From the NCBI GenBank assembly GCA_018828125.1, contig JAHJWB010000001.1:372001-436000 (forward strand): DNA of 64,000 nt. Reading direction: 5' to 3'. Each line of letters opens with the position of its first letter. Within the stretch, counting starts at the first letter, position 1. Under the pieces are notes generated by a model, which saw nothing but the letters and a program-made list of their open reading frames with translations, did not search any database and was not told the origin of the DNA. The position numbers were made by a program, and so were the translations under genes. Positions 34,100 to 42,623 of this stretch are shown piece by piece. This DNA comes from Gammaproteobacteria bacterium. Lineage in GTDB: Bacteria > Pseudomonadota > Gammaproteobacteria > Burkholderiales > Burkholderiaceae_C.

Positions 34100-34127
34100 C
34101 CCGCTGGGGAGCAGCTCCCGCAGCGGG
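34100..34127 (-). terminator. Hairpin between grxC and secB
   Basis: CCCGCT (34100-34105) and AGCGGG (34122-34127) enclose GGGAGC/GCTCCC. On the minus strand the stem is followed by TTTCGTTTTG, so it may be a partial terminator or an mRNA-processing hairpin within the operon. Confidence 0.5.
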
Positions 34128-34164
34128 CACATGGGGCTGCATTATGCAGCGCCCGGTGGCAGGG

Positions 34165-34425
34165 TCAGGCAGCGCCCAGCAGGGGCATCAGCTCGCCGCG
34201 GCTGTCCAGGGCGACCAGGTCGTCGTGTCCACCAACATGGGTGTCGCCGATGTAGATCTGCGGCACGGTGCGGCGCCCGGTGGTTTCCATCATGTGGGTG
34301 CGGGCCACGGGGTCGGTGTCGATGCGGATCTCTTCGATCTGCTCCACGCCCTTGGACTTGAGGATCTGCTTGGCCCGAATGCAGTAGGGGCAGACGGCGG
34401 TGGTGTACATCTTCACGGGTTGCAT
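34165..34425 (-). CDS. grxC: Glutaredoxin 3
   Basis: 86-residue dithiol glutaredoxin. Active site CPYC at residues 12-15 (TTAVCPYCIRAK), GSH-binding TVPQIYIGDTHVGGHDDL near residue 55. Reduces mixed disulphides with glutathione in the cytoplasm. ATG 34425 is preceded by a full AGGAGG box, which fixes the start. Located between a membrane rhodanese gene and secB on the same strand. Confidence 0.95.
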   Translation of the reverse strand: MQPVKMYTTAVCPYCIRAKQILKSKGVEQIEEIRIDTDPVARTHMMETTGRRTVPQIYIGDTHVGGHDDLVALDSRGELMPLLGAA

Positions 34426-34496
34426 GGCGATCCTCCTGAAAGCAACGGGGTCAAAAAGGGGCAAATTGCCGTGTAGCCAAAGCAGGTGGGGGCGCT

Positions 34497-34904
34497 TTAC
34501 GCTTTTTCCACCGGCAGGCTGGCTTCGCGCCAGGCTTTGAGGCCGCCGGCCATCGCCTGGGCGTTGTCGTAGCCCAGTTTTTTGGCGATTGCCACGGCAC
34601 GGTTGGCGCGGGCGCCGCTGGCGCACACCAGCACCAGGGGCAGAGCCTTGTTCTTGACCACAGAGGGCAGGCGCTCTTCGAGCTGGCCCAGGGGCACGTT
34701 CTTGGCACCACCCACGTGGCCCGTGGCGAATTCCTCGGTCTCGCAGACGTCGATGACCACGGCTTTTTCCCGGTTGATCAGCTGCACGGCGCGCGCTGGC
34801 GTCAGCGAACCGCCACTGGCATTCTTGAGGACCGGCCACAGCAACATGCTGCCCGAAGCCAGTGCCACGATGAAGAGATACCAGTTGTCGATAATGAATT
34901 TCAC
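34497..34904 (-). CDS. Membrane-anchored rhodanese-like protein
   Basis: 135 residues from GTG 34904, with AAGGAA upstream. One N-terminal transmembrane helix (about residues 5-24) is followed by a single rhodanese domain. The active-site cysteine is in VLVCASGARANRA near residue 97, and DVCETEEFATGHVGGAKNVPL is the usual first motif. It probably moves sulfur or handles thiols at the cytoplasmic face of the inner membrane. Genes like this often precede grxC-secB-gpsA (E. coli yibN). It is divergent from gpmA. Confidence 0.92.
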   Translation of the reverse strand: MKFIIDNWYLFIVALASGSMLLWPVLKNASGGSLTPARAVQLINREKAVVIDVCETEEFATGHVGGAKNVPLGQLEERLPSVVKNKALPLVLVCASGARANRAVAIAKKLGYDNAQAMAGGLKAWREASLPVEKA

Positions 34905-34976
34905 AAAGATTCCTTGGGTTGGCGAACAGCGTAATTTTAGAATGCTTGATTTTGACCCGCCTTTCCGAGGGAACTC

Positions 34977-35720
34977 ATGTACAAGCTCGTTTTGATTCGC
35001 CATGGTGAATCCACCTGGAACCTCGAAAACCGCTTCACCGGCTGGACCGATGTGGACCTCACGCCCACCGGCGTTTCCCAGGCCATGTCGGCGGGCAAAT
35101 TGCTCAAGGCCGAGGGCTACGAGTTTGACCTGGCGTTCACCAGCGTGCTCAAGCGCGCCATCCATACCCTTTGGTACACGCTGGATGAAATGGATTGCAC
35201 CTGGCTGCCTGTAGTGAAGGACTGGCGCCTGAACGAACGCCACTACGGCGCCCTTCAGGGCCTGAACAAGGCGGACATGGCCAAGCAATACGGCGACGAG
35301 CAGGTGCTGGTGTGGCGCCGCAGCTATGACACGCCACCGCCAGCGCTGGAAGCGACCGATGCCCGCAGCGAGCGCAACGACCGCCGCTATGCGGCCCTGT
35401 CTGAGGGCGATGTGCCGTTGACCGAATGCCTCAAGGACACCGTCGCCCGCGTGCTGCCGTTCTGGAACGAAACAATGGCGCCCGCCATCCGCTCGGGCAA
35501 GCGCGTGGTGGTGGCTGCGCATGGCAACTCCATCCGGGCCATGGTCAAGTACCTCGACGGGATCTCTGAATCCGACATCGTGGGCTTGAATATTCCCAAC
35601 GGGATTCCACTGGTATACGAACTGGACGTCGACCTCAAACCCATCCGCCACTACTATCTGGGCGATGCAGAGGCTGCTGCCAAGGCTGCGGCGGCCGTGG
35701 CATCGCAGGGCAAGGCGTAA
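34977..35720 (+). CDS. gpmA: 2,3-bisphosphoglycerate-dependent phosphoglycerate mutase
   Basis: Glycolytic/gluconeogenic enzyme interconverting 3- and 2-phosphoglycerate. 247 residues, as usual. The phosphohistidine motif [10 protein letters not shown] is near residue 7, with [12 protein letters not shown] after it, and [12 protein letters not shown] near residue 87. The second His motif is [16 protein letters not shown] near residue 180. The start at 34977 is 72 bp from the divergent rhodanese gene; CGAGGGAACTC supplies the ribosome binding site. Confidence 0.97.
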   Translation: MYKLVLIRHGESTWNLENRFTGWTDVDLTPTGVSQAMSAGKLLKAEGYEFDLAFTSVLKRAIHTLWYTLDEMDCTWLPVVKDWRLNERHYGALQGLNKADMAKQYGDEQVLVWRRSYDTPPPALEATDARSERNDRRYAALSEGDVPLTECLKDTVARVLPFWNETMAPAIRSGKRVVVAAHGNSIRAMVKYLDGISESDIVGLNIPNGIPLVYELDVDLKPIRHYYLGDAEAAAKAAAAVASQGKA

Positions 35721-35886
35721 AAAGCAGGTAAAGGCGGGGAAATCCAGCCATTTCTATTCGCCAAGCGAGCGCCCGTGTGGAACTGCAGCGGGTTTGGCCC
35801 TTCTAATGGCGTGTTTGCCGTCACTTTTCCAAAGCGTGCAGGCAAGGCGGTCGGTGTATATTGATTTGATGCGGTAAAGGTGTTGT

Positions 35887-37323
35887 ATGGGCCACAAACT
35901 AAAAATTGCAGGGTGGGTATCGATTGGCGTGGTGGCCGGTGCGCTCACCACGGTTTCCTTGCAAACAGTGGCGCGCGGCGCCATGACGCCTTTGCCACTG
36001 GAAGAAATCCAGCAGCTTTCGGCGGTGTTTGGCCTGGTGAAGACCGACTACGTCGAACCAGTGGACGACAAAAAGCTCATCACCGATGCCATCACCGGCA
36101 TGGTGGCCAGCCTGGACCCCCATTCCCAGTATTTCGACAAGAAATCCTTCAAGGAATTTCGTGAAGGCACGTCCGGGCGGTTTGTGGGTGTGGGCATCGA
36201 GATCACGCAAGAAGATGGCTTGATCAAGATTGTTTCTCCCATCGAAGGCTCCCCCGCATTCCGCGCGGGCCTCAAGACCAACGATCTGATCACCAAGATC
36301 GACGAAACTGCGGTGAAGGGGCTGTCGCTGAACGATGCGGTCAAGCGCATGCGCGGCGAACCCAATACCAAGGTCTCGCTCACCATCTTCCGCAAGGACG
36401 AGAGCCGCACCTTTCCCGTCACCATCACGCGCGAAGAAATCAAGACTCAGTCCGTCAAGGGAAAAGTCGTGGAGCCGGGTTATGCCTGGATCCGGCTTTC
36501 GCAGTTCCAGGAACGCACGGTCGACGACTTTGTGCGCAAGGTGGAAGAGGTCTACAAGCAGGAGCCAAACCTCAAGGGGTTGGTGCTGGACCTGCGCAAC
36601 GACCCCGGCGGCTTGCTTGACGCGGCTGTAGCGATCTCTGCGGCTTTCCTGCCGGAGAACGTGACGGTGGTGACCACCAACGGCCAGTTGGCAGACAGCA
36701 AGGCGACGTACAAGGCGGCGCCTGACTACTACCAGCGCCGCGGCGGTGGTGACCCGCTGCGCCGCCTGCCTGCGGCTCTGAAGTCTGTGCCTCTGGTGGT
36801 GCTGGTGAACGAAGGTTCGGCATCTGCCAGTGAAATCGTGGCGGGCGCGTTGCAAGACCACAAGCGTGCCACCATCATGGGCAGCCAGACGTTTGGCAAG
36901 GGCTCTGTGCAGACCGTGCGCCCCCTGGGGCCGGACACCGGCATCAAGCTGACCACTGCGCGTTACTACACCCCGAGCGGCAAGTCGATCCAAGCCAAGG
37001 GCATTGTTCCCGACGTGATGATCGACGAATCTGAAGAAGGCAACATCTTTGCCGCTCTGCGCATGCGCGAGGCAGATCTGGACAAGCACCTGGGCAGCGG
37101 CCAGGGCGAAGAGAAGAAAGATGAAGCCCGTGAAAAGGCCCGCGAAGAAGCCCGCAAGCGCATGGAAGAAGAAGCCAAGAAGCCTGTGGCAGATCGCAAG
37201 ATTCCAGAGTTTGGCTCCGACAAGGACTTTCAGTTGATGCAGGCACTTAACCAACTGAAAGGCCGCACCGTACTGGCCAGCAAAACACAGACCGAACGCA
37301 AGGACGAAAAGAAAGAGAATTGA
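35887..37323 (+). CDS. S41 family C-terminal processing peptidase (CtpA type)
   Basis: 478-residue periplasmic serine protease of the tail-specific protease family. An N-terminal membrane anchor or signal (GWVSIGVVAGALTTVSL) is followed by a PDZ domain at about residues 95-170 (SPAFRAGLKTNDLITKID). The S41 catalytic domain carries the Ser in NEGSASASEIVAGAL (about 315) and the Lys in TFGKGSVQT (about 340). The last 60 residues are a charged Lys/Glu-rich tail. It trims C-termini of envelope proteins; the targets are unknown. It is followed by a terminator and by moeB. Confidence 0.94.
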   Translation: MGHKLKIAGWVSIGVVAGALTTVSLQTVARGAMTPLPLEEIQQLSAVFGLVKTDYVEPVDDKKLITDAITGMVASLDPHSQYFDKKSFKEFREGTSGRFVGVGIEITQEDGLIKIVSPIEGSPAFRAGLKTNDLITKIDETAVKGLSLNDAVKRMRGEPNTKVSLTIFRKDESRTFPVTITREEIKTQSVKGKVVEPGYAWIRLSQFQERTVDDFVRKVEEVYKQEPNLKGLVLDLRNDPGGLLDAAVAISAAFLPENVTVVTTNGQLADSKATYKAAPDYYQRRGGGDPLRRLPAALKSVPLVVLVNEGSASASEIVAGALQDHKRATIMGSQTFGKGSVQTVRPLGPDTGIKLTTARYYTPSGKSIQAKGIVPDVMIDESEEGNIFAALRMREADLDKHLGSGQGEEKKDEAREKAREEARKRMEEEAKKPVADRKIPEFGSDKDFQLMQALNQLKGRTVLASKTQTERKDEKKEN

Positions 37324-37345
37324 GCTTTCGCGCGCTCTGCCCCGA

Positions 37346-37378
37346 AAGGCCGGATTTTTGCGAAATCCGGCCTTTTTT
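37346..37378 (+). terminator. Rho-independent terminator after the S41 peptidase gene
   Basis: AAGGCCGGATTT and AAATCCGGCCTT around TTGCG, followed by TTTT. Classic intrinsic terminator 20 bp after the stop codon. Confidence 0.95.
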
Positions 37379-37446
37379 ACGCCCGTCTCCGTTTGCGCCC
37401 ATGCAGCCTTTTTGTTGGGTGGGGCAGCTTTTGCAACTGATATTCC

Positions 37447-38202
37447 ATGACCGACGACCAGCTTTTGCGTTACTCCCGCCACATTCTCCTGGACGAAATC
37501 GGCATCGAAGGCCAGGAGCGCGTGCTGGCCTCGCATGCCCTGATCATTGGTGCGGGAGGGTTGGGCTCCCCGGCTGCGCTGTACCTGGCATCGGCGGGCG
37601 TTGGGCACATCACGCTGGTCGACGATGACGTTGTGGACCTCACCAATCTGCAACGCCAGATTGCGCACACCACTGCACGCGTGGGGGTTCCCAAGGTCGA
37701 GTCGGCGGCGCATGCGATGGCAGACATCAACCCCGAGACCCGGGTGACTGCGCTCAAAATGCGCGCGGATGCTGCGTCATTGCAGCCTTTGGTTCAGGCC
37801 GCCAGCGTGGTGCTTGACTGCAGCGACAACTACGCCACGCGGCATGCAGTCAACGCGGCCTGTGTTCGCCACGGAAGGCCACTGGTGGCCGGTGCAGTCC
37901 TCCGGTTTGACGGGCAGATCACCGTGGTCGACCCTCGCAGCGCGCAGTCCCCCTGCTACGCCTGCATGTTTCCACCAGCGGCCGATTTTGAGGAGGAGCG
38001 TTGCTCCACCTTGGGCGTGTTTGCGCCGTTGGTGGGCGTGGTGGGTGCCATGCAAGCAGCCGAAGCACTCAAGTTGATCGTGGGCATTGAGCCCACGCTG
38101 GCGGGACGGCTGTTGATGCTGGATGGCAGGGCTATGGACTGGAACACCATGCGCGTGCAGCGAGCCCCCGAATGTGAGGTGTGCGGCGGTGTTGTTAGGT
38201 AG
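37447..38202 (+). CDS. moeB: MoeB/ThiF/HesA-type adenylyltransferase
   Basis: E1-like enzyme that adenylates the C-terminal glycine of a sulfur carrier such as MoaD or ThiS. 251 residues. The nucleotide-binding motif GAGGLGSPAALYLASAG lies near residue 35, with DDDVVDLTNLQRQ after it. The catalytic-region cysteine is in RCSTLGVFAPLVG near residue 182. Zinc-binding pairs CYAC (near 173) and CEVC (near 244) are both present. No rhodanese domain is fused. MoeB and ThiF functions overlap, so the carrier cannot be fixed. Confidence 0.9.
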   Translation: MTDDQLLRYSRHILLDEIGIEGQERVLASHALIIGAGGLGSPAALYLASAGVGHITLVDDDVVDLTNLQRQIAHTTARVGVPKVESAAHAMADINPETRVTALKMRADAASLQPLVQAASVVLDCSDNYATRHAVNAACVRHGRPLVAGAVLRFDGQITVVDPRSAQSPCYACMFPPAADFEEERCSTLGVFAPLVGVVGAMQAAEALKLIVGIEPTLAGRLLMLDGRAMDWNTMRVQRAPECEVCGGVVR

Positions 38203-38316
38203 GATTACTCCTACAGTCCTAGCGTGCAGCCGCTGGCAGAATTCACACCTCTGAACGTCTAAATTTGAGGTTCGAACCGCGCACCCCTGCAACGTTTGCC
38301 AAAGTGGACCCCGTCT

Positions 38317-38745
38317 GTGAAATTGCGCACCTACATTGTTGAAGACAACGCGACCATCCGTGAGAACCTAATCGGGACTTTGGAAGAGTTGGCGTCTGTA
38401 GAGGCTGTGGGCGTGGCAGAAACCGAAGACGAGGGCAAGGACTGGCTGTCTGCACACAGCGATCAATGGGACTTGGCGATCGTGGACCTGTTCTTGCGGC
38501 AAGGCAGCGGCTTGGGCGTACTGGCAGCCTGCCGCACGCGCCGCCCAGGTCAGAAGATGGTGGTGCTGAGCAATTACGCCACGCCCGATGTCCGCATGCG
38601 CTGCGCGCAATTGGGGGTGGATGCAGTGTTCGACAAATCCAACGAGATCGATGCACTGGTGGACTACTGCATCCAGCACAGCAGCAACCCGGGTGCGATG
38701 GATACTGTGGCGCAGGGCGCGCCACTGTCCGGTTCGTCCATCTGA
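38317..38745 (+). CDS. Single-domain response regulator receiver
   Basis: 142 residues from GTG 38317; TTG 38296 is an alternative. CheY-like receiver: acidic pocket YIVEDNATIREN at the N-terminus, phosphoacceptor Asp in LAIVDLFLRQGSG near residue 54, VVLSNYATPDV with the conserved Ser/Thr position, and Lys in AVFDKSNE near residue 106. No output domain. It lies just beyond the convergent LuxR-type regulator gene, near a histidine kinase, so it may be a phosphate sink or protein-interaction regulator in the same pathway. Confidence 0.85.
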   Translation: MKLRTYIVEDNATIRENLIGTLEELASVEAVGVAETEDEGKDWLSAHSDQWDLAIVDLFLRQGSGLGVLAACRTRRPGQKMVVLSNYATPDVRMRCAQLGVDAVFDKSNEIDALVDYCIQHSSNPGAMDTVAQGAPLSGSSI

Positions 38746-38855
38746 TGCCTACTGCCGTGTGCTCGCCACTGCGAGCACTCCCCTTGCTAATTCATATGCC
38801 CTGCTGGTTGAGGTGCCCCGGTCCGGCAGCGCCGGACTGAGGCATACCGTATATG

Positions 38856-39488
38856 TCAGTCAATCAAGCGGTTCTTGAGCGCGTAGTAGGTCAGATCGCT
38901 GTTGGACGACAGGCTCATCTTTTCCATCAAACGCGTGCGATAGGTACTCACCGTTTTCACGCTCAGCGACAGCGCCTTCGCAATATCGCCCGCCGTCTCG
39001 CCCTTGGCGAGTTTGAGGAACACCTGAAACTCCCGCTCAGACAGTTGCTCGTGGGGTGGAGCGTCGTCCTTGCGGTTCAATTGCTGTGCCAGAAGTTCTG
39101 CAACGGCAGGCGTCAGGTAGCGGCGGCCCAATGCAATGGTGCGAATGGCTTCGACAATTTCCGATGGCTCGCACTCCTTGTTCAGGTAGCCGCTCGCGCC
39201 TTGGCGAATCAGGTTGATTGCGTAATGCTCTTCAGGGTAACCACTCAAGATGAGAATGCCCATGTCGGGCGCCTTGGCGCGCAGCATGGCCAGTGCGTCC
39301 AGTCCGCTTTGGCCCGGCATGGACAGGTCCATCAGCAGAACATCGATTTCTTTGTTGCGCACCAGGTCAATGGCTTCGCGGCCGTTGGCTGCTTCACCTT
39401 CGACCCGCAGATCCACATGCTCCGACAGGAACTGCCGCAGCCCGGAACGAACAATCGCGTGGTCATCCACAATGCCAATCTTGATCAT
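38856..39488 (-). CDS. NarL/LuxR-family response regulator
   Basis: 210 residues from ATG 39488. Receiver domain (1-120): IVDDHAIVRSGL with the acidic pocket, phosphoacceptor in VLLMDLSMPGQSG near residue 54, and Lys in GYLNKECEPSE near residue 104. A LuxR-type helix-turn-helix follows at about 145-205 (LSEREFQVFLKLAKGETAGDIAKALSLSVKTVSTYR). It is divergent from the membrane histidine kinase gene, its most likely partner; 123 bp separate them. Confidence 0.93.
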   Translation of the reverse strand: MIKIGIVDDHAIVRSGLRQFLSEHVDLRVEGEAANGREAIDLVRNKEIDVLLMDLSMPGQSGLDALAMLRAKAPDMGILILSGYPEEHYAINLIRQGASGYLNKECEPSEIVEAIRTIALGRRYLTPAVAELLAQQLNRKDDAPPHEQLSEREFQVFLKLAKGETAGDIAKALSLSVKTVSTYRTRLMEKMSLSSNSDLTYYALKNRLID

Positions 39489-39611
39489 TGATCTTTCTTT
39501 CAAGGGAGCGGCGTTGCCACCCCCGGTGCGTGTTGATTTCAAAGTGGGCCGACATGGCAGTCCATGGGCCGCACCACTTCCAGATGGTCAGCCATTATCC
39601 AGAATAAGCGT

Positions 39612-41015
39612 ATGAACCTCAAAGAAAACACCCGGCGCTGGTTACCAAAGGTCCGCAAGATGGCGTTGAGCCTGCCCATGGCGCTGCTTGCTGCGATGGT
39701 TCTGGTCGGCATCAACGAAACCGGCCACATGCGCTCGCAGGACGCCGTCGAGCAGATGACGCATGGCCAGAGCACGCGCAGCGCTGTCAATACGCTGCTG
39801 CAAAGCATGCTGGATGCAGAAACAGGCCAGCGCGGTTATCTGCTCACCGGCAACGAGACCTATCTTGAGCCTTACGACAAGGCCGTGGCGACGGTGCAGA
39901 CCAATCTGGACCGCCTGCGCAACCAGTTCATGGACTCGCCAGAAGACATGCAGGAGTTCGCTCTTCTGTCGCGGCAGATCTCGCGCAAGCTTGCCGAAAT
40001 GGAGCTCAGCCTGCGCTTGCGACGACAAGGCAATGAAGATGCATGGAAGTTCATCTTGCACACGGACGTGGGCAAGGAGCACATGGAGGCGATTCGCAAG
40101 CATGCGCTGGAGCTCATCGCACGCAGCGACCAGCGAGTGGAGTTTGGCAAGCAGCAGATCGAACAATCGCTCATGCTGTCGCGCATTGGTATTGCCACGG
40201 TCACGGCCATTGGCTTGCTGGCGTTTTACATGTACCTGCGCCAAGCGCACGCGCTGCAAACTGTGAATCATCGGGAGCAGACGCTGCTCGAACGCGAGCG
40301 TCATCGCCTTGAGGGCCTGGTGCGCGACCGCACCGCCACGCTGTCTGAGCTCGCCAACCATTTGCAGGAGGTGCGCGAAGAAGAGCGTGGACACCTCGCC
40401 CGCGAGCTGCACGATGAATTGGGCGCGTTGTTGACGGCGGCCAAATTGGATGTGGCACGGCTTAAATCCAAGATAGACGCCACGGCGCCCGACATTGCCG
40501 AGCGGTTGAAGCACCTGACAGAAACCTTGAACAGCGGCATTGCGCTCAAGCGACGCATCATCGAGGATCTACGGCCGTCTTCGCTGTCCAATCTGGGATT
40601 GACGGCAGCCCTTGAAATCCTCACGCGTGAATACGCTGAGCGCGCGGGCATTGAGGTCGAGACCAGCCTGGAAGCAGTCAAACTGCCTGATGCGACGCAA
40701 TTGACGGTGTACCGCATGGTCCAGGAAGCGCTCACCAACATCGGCAAATACGCCAAGGCGAGCAAGGTGCTGGTATCCGTGCACTCCTATCCCACCCACG
40801 TAGCAGTACAGGTGCGTGACGACGGCGTGGGCTTTGATCCCTCCACTGTGCGGCCCACTTCGCACGGACTGGCGGGCATGCGCCATCGGGTTGAGGCCGC
40901 GGGTGGACGCCTTTCGCTCACCTCGAGCCCAGGCGATGGCACGTTGTTGTCGGCGGTCCTGCCTTTGCAACGGGTGACGGGCGACGTCCCCAAGATTGAA
41001 TCGCAAGACGCTTAA
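39612..41015 (+). CDS. CHASE3-type membrane histidine kinase (NarX/DegS class)
   Basis: 467 residues from ATG 39612. Two transmembrane helices (about 18-38 and 200-220) enclose a helical periplasmic CHASE3-like domain with DAETGQRGYLLTGNETYLEPY. The cytoplasmic part has a coiled coil, then the HisKA_3 box EEERGHLARELHDELGALLTAAKLD with the phosphoaccepting His near residue 272. An HATPase domain follows (VQEALTNIGKYAKAS, VRDDGVGFD, HGLAGMRHRVEAAGG). The divergent LuxR-type regulator is the expected target. The stimulus is unknown; CHASE3 kinases often report envelope or redox stress. Confidence 0.93.
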   Translation: MNLKENTRRWLPKVRKMALSLPMALLAAMVLVGINETGHMRSQDAVEQMTHGQSTRSAVNTLLQSMLDAETGQRGYLLTGNETYLEPYDKAVATVQTNLDRLRNQFMDSPEDMQEFALLSRQISRKLAEMELSLRLRRQGNEDAWKFILHTDVGKEHMEAIRKHALELIARSDQRVEFGKQQIEQSLMLSRIGIATVTAIGLLAFYMYLRQAHALQTVNHREQTLLERERHRLEGLVRDRTATLSELANHLQEVREEERGHLARELHDELGALLTAAKLDVARLKSKIDATAPDIAERLKHLTETLNSGIALKRRIIEDLRPSSLSNLGLTAALEILTREYAERAGIEVETSLEAVKLPDATQLTVYRMVQEALTNIGKYAKASKVLVSVHSYPTHVAVQVRDDGVGFDPSTVRPTSHGLAGMRHRVEAAGGRLSLTSSPGDGTLLSAVLPLQRVTGDVPKIESQDA

Positions 41016-41308
41016 AGCCGGGCTTCAGAGCGCTTCTGCTCTGCGGCAATTTCTCACACGCGCGTTGGCTTATCGCTTCCTCTACGAAGAGGGGGCGATT
41101 GGTCGCGCCTAGGGGCGCGTTATGCGTAGCGCTGACGCAGCCGTCTGGAGCGTGATGTCCTACATCGCCCCCGCAGGGCTGCCGACACGCGTGCGCGCCG
41201 GCTACCGGCATCTTCGTCCCCTCTTGCTGTCTACAGTGAATCCCAGGCGCTGAAGTTATCTCGCCACTCAATCCGCCGATACACCGGCCCCGACAAAAGG
41301 AGATGGAA
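41016..41308. other. Intergenic region before the small stress genes, no gene seen
   Basis: 293 bp between the kinase gene and the DUF1328 gene. No frame with a ribosome binding site and no recognisable RNA was found. Only short inverted repeats (GCGCGCC/GGGGCGCG type) are visible; the promoter of the next gene is presumably here. Confidence 0.5.
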
Positions 41309-41473
41309 ATGTTGCATTACGCAGTGGTTTTTCTGGTTATCGCGCTGATCGCAGCCCTCTTCGGCTTTGGCGGCATTGCTGCTGGTGCCGTGGGCATCGC
41401 AAAGATTTTGTTCTTTGTGTTTGTGATCATGGCCGTCGTGACCTTCGTGTTGGGCCTGCTGAAGCGGCGCTAG
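41309..41473 (+). CDS. DUF1328 / UPF0391 small membrane protein
   Basis: 54 residues from ATG 41309, with AAAAGGAGA directly upstream. Two hydrophobic segments separated by a glycine-rich turn ([21 protein letters not shown]), ending LLKRR. This is the YtjA family, small inner-membrane proteins of unknown function often induced by stress. First of three consecutive small envelope genes. Confidence 0.9.
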   Translation: MLHYAVVFLVIALIAALFGFGGIAAGAVGIAKILFFVFVIMAVVTFVLGLLKRR

Positions 41474-41554
41474 TCAGCGCTGATTGCCCCCACAGTCGCC
41501 CACGCCGCCTTCCGCTTCACGCATCTCACAACCCGCACCCCAAGGAGTTCCCCC

Positions 41555-41947
41555 ATGAGCATTCAGACTGCCACCGACAAAGTTGCCAACAGCGCCCACA
41601 AGCTTGCTGATGATGTATTGCAGAGCGCTCAAGACGCTGTTCAATCGACTCGAAGCGCCGCCAACAGTACGCTGGAGCGCGCCGAAGACGGTGTTCGGGC
41701 ACTGCGCAGCCGCACAGACCCCGCAATTGACGATCTGGCCGCACGTGCACAGGAACTGGCGACCCGCAGCATTGATTACTGCGCAGAAACCAGTGCCCGC
41801 GCTCGCCGCCAACTACATCAGGCCGCAGATGCCACCAACAAATATGTGGTTGAGCAGCCCGGCAAGTCGCTGGTCATTGCCGCTGCATCGGGTGCTGCGC
41901 TGGCAACGCTAATGTTCTGGATGTCTCGCCGCCGCAGCTCTTATTGA
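41555..41947 (+). CDS. ElaB/YqjD (DUF883)-like membrane-tethered protein
   Basis: 130 residues. A long amphipathic helical, coiled-coil-like region (about 1-95) rich in Ala, Asp and Arg is followed by a single C-terminal transmembrane helix (AASGAALATLMFWM) and a basic end RRRSSY. YqjD/ElaB proteins of E. coli bind ribosomes at the inner membrane in stationary phase. Here the match is by architecture and the VEQPGKSLVIAAASGA stretch. Ribosome binding site AAGGAG precedes ATG 41555. Confidence 0.78.
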   Translation: MSIQTATDKVANSAHKLADDVLQSAQDAVQSTRSAANSTLERAEDGVRALRSRTDPAIDDLAARAQELATRSIDYCAETSARARRQLHQAADATNKYVVEQPGKSLVIAAASGAALATLMFWMSRRRSSY

Positions 41948-42101
41948 GCATCACACCCCCGGAAGTTGCAAAAGCATGGTCAACGCCCCTGCGTTTGCAA
42001 CTTCTATTTAACAGTCCGTCGGTCGCGGAGGGTGCAACAGACCGGCAGATTGAAGCTTTCCAGCACCCGCGTTCCCAACCATTTTCTAAAAGGACAACAC
42101 C

Positions 42102-42419
42102 ATGAAATACGCACGTGCCCTCGCTTTCGCCGCTGTCGCCGGCATGACAATCGTGACAGCCACTGGCTGTTCCGTCGCCCGTAACCAGCAAACCGCCGGT
42201 GCCTATGTCGACGATGCTGGTATCACCACTGCGGTGAAGGCCAAGATGGCGGAAGACAAGACCGTTGCCGCAACGTCCATCAGCGTGGAAACGCTCAATG
42301 GCACGGTTCAACTGTCTGGTTTTGCCAAGTCGCAAGCCGAGAAGAACCAAGCCGAGTCCATCGCACGCAACACCAAAAATGTGCGTGAAGTGCGCAACAG
42401 CATTGTTGTGCGCCCCTGA
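42102..42419 (+). CDS. BON-domain lipoprotein (OsmY-like)
   Basis: 105 residues. Signal peptide with a lipobox-like end TATGC at about residue 24, so probably lipidated. One BON domain follows (DDAGITTAVKAKMAEDKTV, then LNGTVQLSGFAKSQAEKNQAESIARN and VREVRNSIVVRP). BON proteins are periplasmic or outer-membrane associated and often osmotically induced. ATG 42102 has AAAAGGAC upstream. Third of the small stress genes. Confidence 0.9.
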   Translation: MKYARALAFAAVAGMTIVTATGCSVARNQQTAGAYVDDAGITTAVKAKMAEDKTVAATSISVETLNGTVQLSGFAKSQAEKNQAESIARNTKNVREVRNSIVVRP

Positions 42420-42623
42420 TCGATCAGGTCACTTGACGGCGGTTCTGGCGGGGCTGATCCCATCGGTATACCGGTAGTCAACACGAGAGCAGACTCGGGG
42501 TCCCGTCCTTGAGCCTGCTCTTTTGCGTTGGGCAGCAACAGCAGCCATCTTTCGGTCTGCTGACCAGTCGCCCCCATTCCCGTCGGATCTTAGCTGCTCG
42601 CCACTGCGTATAAGCTCAACACC

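Noticed and set aside
35899-37713. 604-codon minus-strand frame opposite the S41 peptidase and moeB
   Set aside because: It spans two genes and a clear terminator on the other strand and has no recognisable domain.
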